DNA from: Deltaproteobacteria bacterium
GTDB lineage: Bacteria; Desulfobacterota; Syntrophia; Syntrophales; Smithellaceae
Direction: 5' to 3'
Length of the DNA: 14,220 nt
Assembly: GCA_009668925.1 (NCBI GenBank)
Contig: SBEK01000109.1
Location: forward strand, 1 to 14,220
In this document: in pieces, positions 9,269 to 14,220 of the stretch
How positions within the stretch are numbered: the stretch's first letter is position 1
How the letters are laid out: each line of letters starts with the position of its first letter
The notes under the pieces: model-generated
Database searches by the model: none
Told to the model about the DNA's origin: nothing
The model's input: only the letters and a program-made list of their open reading frames with translations
Made by a program: the position numbers and the translations under genes

Positions 9269-10521
9269 GTGCGAATCTGGCCGTCGCCATAGACGATAAA
9301 CTTCGACGTGGTGAGTTCCTCGAGCCCCATCGGCCCGAACGCATGCAGCTTCGTGGTCGAAATACCGATTTCCGCCCCCAGTCCCAGCTCGGCGCCGTCG
9401 CTGAAGCGGGTCGAAGCGTTGACCAGCACCGTCGAAGAATTAACTTCATTCAGGAACCGCTGCGCGTTGGTATAATCTTTGGTGATGATCGATTCCGTAT
9501 GCAGCGATCCGTATTTTTCAATGTGCGCGATGGCTTCATCAATGGAGGAAACGATCCGGATGGACAGAATCAGATCCAGATATTCCGCGGACCAGTCTTC
9601 CTCTTCTGCCTTATCGATATGCTTCAGAATCTTTCTCGTCTTTTCGCATCCCTTGAGCAAAACACCGGCTTTTTGCAGATGGTCCGCCATTTTCGGCAAA
9701 AACGTGGGGGCGATGTCTGCGTTTACAAGCAGGGTCTCCAGCGCATTGCAGACGCCGGGGCGCTGCACTTTCGCGTTTGCCGTGATATTGACGGCCATGT
9801 CGATGTCGGCCGTGGCATCCACAAAAATATGACAGACGCCTTTGTAATGTTTAATCACGGGAATTTTGGACTGGGCGACAACAGCGCGAATCAATTCTTC
9901 GCCGCCCCGCGGAATGATCAGATCAATACATTCATCGAGCTGCAGCATGGTGGAAACCGCCTCACGGTCGGTGAAGGGAATGACCTGAATGGCTTTGTCC
10001 GGCAGCGGGCTTTGCCGGAGAACATCCTGCAAAACGGAGGCGATGGCCAGATTGGAATGAATGGCTTCCGACCCGCCGCGCAAAATAACGGCATTGCCCG
10101 ATTTGAGGCACAGGGCGGAGGCATCCACCGTGACATTGGGGCGCGACTCGTAGATGATGCCGATCACCCCGAGCGGGATCCGCATCCGTCCGACCATGAG
10201 GCCGTTGGGGCGGCGCCGCATCGAGGTCACCTGCCCCACCGGATCACTGAGCGCGGCAACGTCGCGCAGCCCCTGAACCATGGCCTCGATCGTGGCCTCC
10301 TTGACCGTCAACCGGTCGATCATCGCCAGGGAGAGTCCTTTTTCCCGGGCATAGGCTACATCGCGGCTATTTTCAGACAGGATAAAATCGCGGTGCCAGG
10401 CGAGCTCGTCGGCCATGCGCAGCAGGGCGGCATTCTTCGCATTCGCGGACATTCGGGAAAGACGGCGTGACGCCGCCAGTGCGTCCTCGGCTATTTTTTT
10501 TACGTTGCTGTGAATATCCAT
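9265..10521 (-). CDS. proA: Gamma-glutamyl phosphate reductase ProA
   Basis: ProA reduces gamma-glutamyl phosphate with NADPH to glutamate-5-semialdehyde, the second step of proline synthesis. With the start at 10521 it has 418 residues, close to the E. coli length of 417. It shows the aldehyde dehydrogenase-like fold with [21 protein letters not shown], and the catalytic cysteine Cys258 in [12 protein letters not shown]. Upstream in-frame codons reach 10560, but an AGAGGA box at 10528-10533 points to one of two adjacent ATGs (10524 or 10521). The second has the better six-base spacing. nadD follows with a four-base overlap, forming a proA-nadD unit. proB (glutamate 5-kinase), the usual partner, is not upstream, where a divergent gene lies instead; it must be elsewhere if proline is made by this route. 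Confidence 0.96.
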   Translation of the reverse strand: MDIHSNVKKIAEDALAASRRLSRMSANAKNAALLRMADELAWHRDFILSENSRDVAYAREKGLSLAMIDRLTVKEATIEAMVQGLRDVAALSDPVGQVTSMRRRPNGLMVGRMRIPLGVIGIIYESRPNVTVDASALCLKSGNAVILRGGSEAIHSNLAIASVLQDVLRQSPLPDKAIQVIPFTDREAVSTMLQLDECIDLIIPRGGEELIRAVVAQSKIPVIKHYKGVCHIFVDATADIDMAVNITANAKVQRPGVCNALETLLVNADIAPTFLPKMADHLQKAGVLLKGCEKTRKILKHIDKAEEEDWSAEYLDLILSIRIVSSIDEAIAHIEKYGSLHTESIITKDYTNAQRFLNEVNSSTVLVNASTRFSDGAELGLGAEIGISTTKLHAFGPMGLEELTTSKFIVYGDGQIRT

Positions 10522-10527
10522 CATACT

Positions 10528-10533
10528 TCCTCT
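10528..10533 (-). promoter_or_regulatory. Shine-Dalgarno site of proA
   Basis: AGAGGA on the minus strand lies three bases before ATG 10524 and six bases before ATG 10521. It argues against a start further upstream at 10560, and the spacing favours 10521. Confidence 0.7.
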
Positions 10534-10659
10534 AATCGGGTATTTTAAAAGGACTTGCAATTTCTGTAATTATTGATAAAAGCCGCATCACATCTGATAA
10601 CGAGGACCGTTTGAGAAAATAACGCATCTTGACTTTTATTCGTCCAACGGTGATGGTCA

Positions 10660-10688
10660 TATTTACAAGACAAAGGGATGTGTGTCAA
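10660..10688 (-). promoter_or_regulatory. Candidate sigma-70 promoter for proA-nadD
   Basis: On the minus strand a perfect -35 hexamer TTGACA (10688-10683) is followed after 17 bases by TAAATA (10665-10660), a weak -10 with three of six consensus positions. It would give a leader of about 130 bases before proA. The gap between the divergent proA and patatin-like genes must hold promoters for both, but this one rests on the -35 box alone. No good promoter for the patatin-like gene was recognised. Confidence 0.3.
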
Positions 10689-10711
10689 GGGCTTTGCCCG
10701 GGTAATTTTTC

Positions 10712-11779
10712 ATGAGTCGATTGCGTATCAAAGCCGGGAAAAAGGCTTACGAAATCATTAAAGACGGTGGATTTGACTTTGACGCCGTGTCCGCATATTT
10801 CGGGGCCGCCGTGGGCCCCCGCTGGCTTATTGCAACCGGATTTGATCTGACCCTGCTTGGCCGGGGCCTTCTGGGGCGGAAACGCGCGGTCCATCTTGTC
10901 GGATCGTCGGCCGGCGCCTGGCGTTTCGCGGCCTGGCTTCAGCCGCAGGCCGTCGAGGCGTATCACAAGTTCATGCGGGCTTATATCACCGTGGGCTTCA
11001 GCCGCCAGGACACGCCCGAGACCATTCTGGATAAGTTCGCCGACATCATGAATACGTACATCGAAGATGATGCGCTGCCGTTCGCTCTGGCCAATAAGCG
11101 ATACCGCTTGTCGGTCATCACGGCCCGCGCGCGCGGCCTTGTCGCCTCCGCGAAAATCCCGCTGCAGAAAAGCGCACTGGCCGTGTGTTACGTTTTGAAC
11201 TATTTCAGCCGGAATAATCTTTACGCTTTTGCCGACCGGGTCGTTTTCTACAATGGTTCCAAGCCGCCCCCTTTTTGCTTTCAACCGCAATTCCGCGGCA
11301 CGTATGTCCGAATCAACGAAGCCAATTTCAAATACGCGGTTATGGCCTCGGGCGCGATCCCGCTGGTCGTCGCCGGTGTGCGGAATATTTTCGGCGCGCC
11401 GCAGGGCGTCTATCGTGACGGCGGCCTGATTGACTACCATCTGTCGCACCAGTTTGCCGCAAAGGACAACGAACTGGTCCTGTTCTTCCATCATCAGGAA
11501 AGGATCATCCCCGGATGGCTGGATAAAAATATCCGGCGGCGTATTCCCGACGATCAGACATTGAGCAACGTCGTCATGGTCTTCCCCTCGCAGAGCTTCA
11601 TCGATAAATTGCCCGGGGGGAAAGTGCCCGATCGGGACGATTTTCTGACGTATATCGACCAGGGCGACAAGCGGATTGACAACTGGAACAAAGCCGTTGA
11701 CCTCTCGGGGCCGCTGGGCGATGATTTTCTGGAGCTTATCGAAAGCGGCCGGATCAGAGAGATGGTGGAGAAGTTTTAA
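10712..11779 (+). CDS. Patatin-like phospholipase family protein
   Basis: Predicted serine hydrolase with a Ser-Asp dyad that would cleave acyl esters of lipids; 355 residues, no signal peptide or membrane segment. The nucleophile motif is GSSAG at 64-68 (Ser66), and the partner aspartate is in YRDGGLIDYH (Asp236-Gly-Gly at 236-238), the order and spacing seen in patatins. The ASGAIP segment at 212-217 also fits the family. The glycine-rich oxyanion loop near the N-terminus is atypical: a DGGF at about 18-21 and FGAAVGPRW at 30-38 instead of a clear GGGxxG. The start codon has only a weak ribosome binding site. The gene is divergent from proA and is followed by an AT-rich repeat-bearing gap, so it is probably transcribed alone. 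True substrate (phospholipid, storage lipid, other ester) is unknown. Confidence 0.8.
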   Translation: MSRLRIKAGKKAYEIIKDGGFDFDAVSAYFGAAVGPRWLIATGFDLTLLGRGLLGRKRAVHLVGSSAGAWRFAAWLQPQAVEAYHKFMRAYITVGFSRQDTPETILDKFADIMNTYIEDDALPFALANKRYRLSVITARARGLVASAKIPLQKSALAVCYVLNYFSRNNLYAFADRVVFYNGSKPPPFCFQPQFRGTYVRINEANFKYAVMASGAIPLVVAGVRNIFGAPQGVYRDGGLIDYHLSHQFAAKDNELVLFFHHQERIIPGWLDKNIRRRIPDDQTLSNVVMVFPSQSFIDKLPGGKVPDRDDFLTYIDQGDKRIDNWNKAVDLSGPLGDDFLELIESGRIREMVEKF

Positions 11780-11782
11780 TTT

Positions 11783-11808
11783 TTAAGTTTTAAGAGTTAA
11801 GAGTTAAG
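11783..11808 (+). repeat. Four-unit TTAAG heptamer array (left arm)
   Basis: TTAAG occurs at 11783, 11790, 11797 and 11804, an exact 7-base period directly after the stop of the patatin-like gene. The two bases between units vary (TT, AG, AG). It faces an opposite-sense array at 11846-11880, so the two can form an imperfect stem in RNA or single-stranded DNA. Confidence 0.8.
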
Positions 11809-11845
11809 AAAAAAATTGCGCAAAGCGTTTCCATCATCCTTCATA

Positions 11846-11880
11846 CTTAATTACTTAATACTTAATGCTTTAGTACTTAA
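11846..11880 (-). repeat. CTTAA array (right arm, inverted copy)
   Basis: CTTAA occurs at 11846, 11854, 11861 and 11876, with a degenerate CTTTA at 11868, so the period is 7 or 8 bases. It is the inverted counterpart of the TTAAG array at 11783-11808, 37 bases away. It ends 14 bases before the ATG of the radical SAM gene, where no Shine-Dalgarno is visible, so a stem here could affect transcription ending or translation starting. Confidence 0.75.
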
Positions 11881-11894
11881 ACTTTTGGTTTAAA

Positions 11895-12818
11895 ATGATC
11901 ATCCAGGAACTCTTGAACATTTACACCTCCTGTACGCTTTGCCCGCGGGCCTGCCGCGTTGACCGGACAAAGGGCGAAAGGGGCTACTGCCGCCTTCCCG
12001 CCGGGATTGTGATGGACTGTGCGCTTAGCCACCACGGGGAAGAGCCGCCGCTTTCCGGAGCGCGAGGCGCCGGCACGATATTTTTGTCTTCCTGCAACCT
12101 CGGATGCATCTATTGTCAGAATTACCAGATTTCCCATCACGCCCGCGGCCGCGAACTGACCGTGCTGGAGCTGGCCAAAGTGATGCTTGATCTTGAGAAG
12201 AGCGGCTGCCACAACGTCGAGCCGGTCACCCCGACGCCCCAGACCCCTCTGATCATGGAGGCCCTGTGTCTGGCGCGCGCCCAGGGTCTCACCGTTCCAT
12301 TCGTCTATAATTGCGGCGGGTATGAAAATCCTGATGTCCTGCGCCTCCTGGACGGCATGGTCGATATTTACCTGCCGGATTTTAAATACGGACTGGAAGC
12401 AGACGCCCGGCTTTTTTCCGACGCTCCCGGATATCCGCAGACGGCCCTTCAATCGATCGGGCAGATGGTACGGCAGGTGGGTGACGATCTCCAGGTGGAA
12501 AACGGCGTCGCCACTCACGGTCTGATCATCCGCCATCTGGTTTTACCGGGCCGGCTGGAGAATTCCCGCGAGGCGCTCAAGCTTCTGAAGAATAAAATAT
12601 CAACCACCGTTCCGATCAGCCTCATGTCTCAGTATACACCGGTTGCGCGGGTGCGGTCAGACCCGCAGCTGGGACGGCGGCTCACAAAGACGGAATATAC
12701 TGAGATCGTGGATTACGCCCTCGATCTGGGTTTTGACAATCTGTTCGTCCAGGACGTCAATGATCAGGATCTGACGCCGGATTTCAATCGTGATACCCCT
12801 TTTGATGCGCCGCGGTAA
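11895..12818 (+). CDS. Radical SAM protein, PflX family (COG1313-like)
   Basis: Predicted cytoplasmic radical SAM enzyme of the PflX type, related to pyruvate formate-lyase activating enzymes, 307 residues. The [4Fe-4S] cluster motif is C-x3-C-x2-C at Cys67, Cys71 and Cys74 (SCNLGCIYCQNYQIS). The N-terminus carries the family's second cysteine set, Cys13, Cys16, Cys20 and Cys32 (CTLCPRACRV, GYC), which could bind another metal. NVEPVTPTPQ at about 116 takes the place of the SAM-contacting segment, and LPDFKYG follows at about 160. No glycyl radical enzyme is nearby, so the substrate is unknown. ATG 11895 lacks a Shine-Dalgarno; TTG 11913 has AGGA four bases upstream and is an alternative that keeps all cysteines. 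A methyltransferase gene begins four bases after its stop, suggesting joint expression. Confidence 0.88.
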   Translation: MIIQELLNIYTSCTLCPRACRVDRTKGERGYCRLPAGIVMDCALSHHGEEPPLSGARGAGTIFLSSCNLGCIYCQNYQISHHARGRELTVLELAKVMLDLEKSGCHNVEPVTPTPQTPLIMEALCLARAQGLTVPFVYNCGGYENPDVLRLLDGMVDIYLPDFKYGLEADARLFSDAPGYPQTALQSIGQMVRQVGDDLQVENGVATHGLIIRHLVLPGRLENSREALKLLKNKISTTVPISLMSQYTPVARVRSDPQLGRRLTKTEYTEIVDYALDLGFDNLFVQDVNDQDLTPDFNRDTPFDAPR

Positions 12819-12822
12819 AAAC

Positions 12823-13437
12823 ATGCTCGATGACCTCCGAACCATCTACGACCGGTTTGCCGATGCCTATGAAAAAAACCGCGCTCAATTTGACATGTCC
12901 GGGGTCATCGCCGACTTTACCGCCCGGCTGTGCGGCCGGCCCGGTCTTCTTCTCGATCTGGGCTGCGGCGCGGGAGAACCTTTTCCCGCTTATTTCATCG
13001 GTGCGGGCTGGCGGGTGGTCGGCGTGGATTTTTCCAAAAGGATGCTCGCGCTGGCCCATCGCTATCACCCGGAAATGGAAACCGTCTTTGCCGATATCCG
13101 CGACGTGGATTTTCCCCAAGCCCGGTTCGACGCCGTCACCGCCATCTATTGTCTCTTTCATATTGAAAACGAAAGACACGTTGAAATTTTCAGAAAAATT
13201 CACCGGTGGCTTGCGCCGGGCGGGAAATCACTCTTTACATACGCCACGAAGGAATATACGGGCGCCGAGGTTTTCAGCGGTTACAAGGAATTTATGGGTG
13301 AGCGGTTATTTTACTCTCATCTGTCGACGGATGACCTTTTCGCCGTGCTGGAATCCACCGGCTTCCATGTGGAGGACAGACAATACCGCCTGATCGGCGG
13401 TGAAACTTTTCTCTGGGTGACTGTTGCCAAACCGTGA
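12823..13437 (+). CDS. Class I SAM-dependent methyltransferase
   Basis: Predicted small Rossmann-fold methyltransferase, 204 residues from ATG 12823. SAM-binding motif I is LLLDLGCGAGEP at 42-53, and the acidic end of strand 2 is Asp69 in VVGVDFS. The region FADIRDVDFP at 89-98 and RFDAVTAIYCLFH at 101-113 match motifs II and III. The opening IYDRFADAYEKNR is common in this broad family. Longer starts exist in frame (GTG 12790, ATG 12805), both overlapping the radical SAM gene. ATG 12823, four bases after that gene's stop, begins right at the conserved domain and is preferred, although its ribosome binding site is weak. Substrate is not recognisable. Coupling to the radical SAM gene suggests a shared pathway or only a shared transcript. 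Confidence 0.85.
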   Translation: MLDDLRTIYDRFADAYEKNRAQFDMSGVIADFTARLCGRPGLLLDLGCGAGEPFPAYFIGAGWRVVGVDFSKRMLALAHRYHPEMETVFADIRDVDFPQARFDAVTAIYCLFHIENERHVEIFRKIHRWLAPGGKSLFTYATKEYTGAEVFSGYKEFMGERLFYSHLSTDDLFAVLESTGFHVEDRQYRLIGGETFLWVTVAKP

Positions 13438-13554
13438 TGATTTCGTTTTTGTACAGGGGGAGAATTTCCTAAACAGGCCAAAAGATCACGCTACAGGGAT
13501 TGGATGTCCTTGGCCGCGATAGGTTCAGCAAATAAAAAGCCTCTTCAGAAACCA

Positions 13555-14220
13555 TCAGGGCATCTTAAAAATACTGACATCCGCCGGCTTTTGAAATTGA
13601 AACAATTTTGCGGGCAGGCCGGTATTCATTTTTATGCCGGAGAAACTCAGGACCGTTGCATTTCCCATGACATCGTCAAAACTGACCCGGACGATGTAAG
13701 AGCTCTGCCTGTCAATCGTCATTTGCAGATACTGATAGGAAGCTCCTTTTTCACGGGGATATAATTGAAGCAGATAATTGCCGTTCTTGTCGAGCGCTCC
13801 GGGAGCATATTTGATTGTAAAATCTTCTTTGAGTTTTCCCAGACCGGATAAGAACTTAATCAGGGCTTCGGATTTGAAAATTTTATCGGATTCCTGAATA
13901 TAAACGGCTTTATCCTGGGGCAGGTAAAGCCAGGCTTTTTGTGCATTAATGATCAGTTTTTTCGCTTTCGGCTTTCGATAATCCCACAGCATCTGTTTAG
14001 GATTCTTGAAATAGACGATCCCTTCTTCCACATCGGTTTTCCGGATGGATTTGACGGTTGTTTCCTGAACAAAAGCCGCCTGAAAATCCTGGGTCTTCTC
14101 ATAAATGTGCTGGAGCCGGCTTACGGATTCTTCAAGGGGAGGCGGTTCGGCGGCGCCGGAAAGCGACGGCAAACCTATGCCTAAAACGCATAGTATAAAA
14201 ACAACGGCTGACTTTCCGCC
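13555..14220 (-). CDS. lolA: Outer-membrane lipoprotein carrier protein LolA (5' end beyond the window)
   Basis: LolA ferries lipoproteins across the periplasm from the LolCDE complex to the outer membrane. The frame is open to the right edge and no ATG or GTG start lies inside, so the first few codons are missing. A TTG at 14172 falls inside the signal peptide and is not a credible start. The part upstream of it reads KSAVVFILCVLGIG, a hydrophobic signal core, followed by a likely cleavage near LSGAA-EPPP. The mature part shows the LolA pattern: FQAAFVQ early, then GIVYFKNPKQMLWDY, the WLYLPQDKAVYIQ strand, and a beta-rich remainder with SFDDVMGN, ending in VSIFKMP. It is convergent with the methyltransferase gene. 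It is relevant to the lipoprotein parvulin at 2394-3386, whose sorting would need this system. Confidence 0.9.
   Translation of the reverse strand, partial: GGKSAVVFILCVLGIGLPSLSGAAEPPPLEESVSRLQHIYEKTQDFQAAFVQETTVKSIRKTDVEEGIVYFKNPKQMLWDYRKPKAKKLIINAQKAWLYLPQDKAVYIQESDKIFKSEALIKFLSGLGKLKEDFTIKYAPGALDKNGNYLLQLYPREKGASYQYLQMTIDRQSSYIVRVSFDDVMGNATVLSFSGIKMNTGLPAKLFQFQKPADVSIFKMP

Noticed and set aside
9205..10470. A 421-codon open frame on the plus strand opposite proA and the start of nadD
   Set aside because: It lies entirely antisense to proA, which has a full set of family motifs. Its translation is rich in Arg, Gly, His and Gln with no recognisable domain, as expected for the reverse of GC-rich codons.
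10606..10651. ACCGTT ... AACGGT inverted repeat between proA and the patatin-like gene, as a possible operator
   Set aside because: Six-base arms 34 bases apart are common by chance in a gap of nearly 200 bases, and no regulator gene is near.
10629..10665. TTGACT on the plus strand as a -35 box for the patatin-like gene
   Set aside because: The hexamer at the 17-base distance is GATGGT, not a -10; the AT-rich candidates lie more than 22 bases away.
13476..13515. GGCCAA ... TTGGCC inverted repeat in the gap between the methyltransferase gene and lolA
   Set aside because: Only six pairs with a 28-base loop and no adjacent T run; this is expected by chance and does not support a terminator. 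The rest of the 117-base gap shows nothing recognisable.
13504..13764. An 86-codon plus-strand open frame over the 3' end of lolA
   Set aside because: Most of it is antisense to lolA, which is clearly coding, and it has no recognisable domain.

Overview
The window is a chromosomal stretch of ordinary bacterial genes from a Gram-negative, diderm organism. It has eleven protein-coding genes, two of them cut by the window edges, and no rRNA, tRNA, CRISPR array, insertion sequence or phage gene that I can see. An outer-membrane lipoprotein carrier (LolA) and two exported parvulin-type chaperones show the double membrane. The mfd/PPIase/PPIase/uvrA order, an HD-GYP response regulator, a PflX-type radical SAM protein and the moderately GC-rich coding style fit Desulfobacterota (deltaproteobacteria, perhaps a Syntrophus-like syntroph). 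That placement is inference from gene style, not a computed phylogeny.

Left half, plus strand: a tight run of the 3' two thirds of mfd (1-2370), a lipoprotein parvulin (2394-3386), a SurA-like parvulin (3412-4392) and a full-length uvrA (4411-7242). The gaps are only 23, 25 and 18 bases, so these are probably one transcription unit. It joins transcription-coupled excision repair (Mfd recruits UvrA to stalled RNA polymerase) with two envelope folding factors. After a 158-base gap holding a long pyrimidine tract comes an orphan REC-HD-GYP regulator (7401-8540), predicted to be an active cyclic-di-GMP phosphodiesterase.

Middle, minus strand: proA (9265-10521) followed by nadD (8618-9268), sharing a 4-base ATGA overlap and convergent with the HD-GYP gene. 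The short convergent gap holds a GC-rich hairpin. proB and rsfS, the neighbours often seen with this pair, are not adjacent. A near-consensus -35 box lies about 165 bases upstream of proA.

Right part: a patatin-like hydrolase (10712-11779, plus), an AT-rich gap with two inverted arrays of a TTAAG/CTTAA unit (11783-11880), a PflX-type radical SAM protein (11895-12818), a SAM-dependent methyltransferase four bases further on (12823-13437), and, convergent on the minus strand, lolA (13555-14220), whose start lies beyond the right edge.

I found no clearly new biological system. The items most worth a second look are the TTAAG inverted arrays, the radical SAM/methyltransferase pair of unknown substrate, the patatin-like protein with an atypical N-terminus, and the replacement of one parvulin active-site histidine by glutamine in both PPIases.
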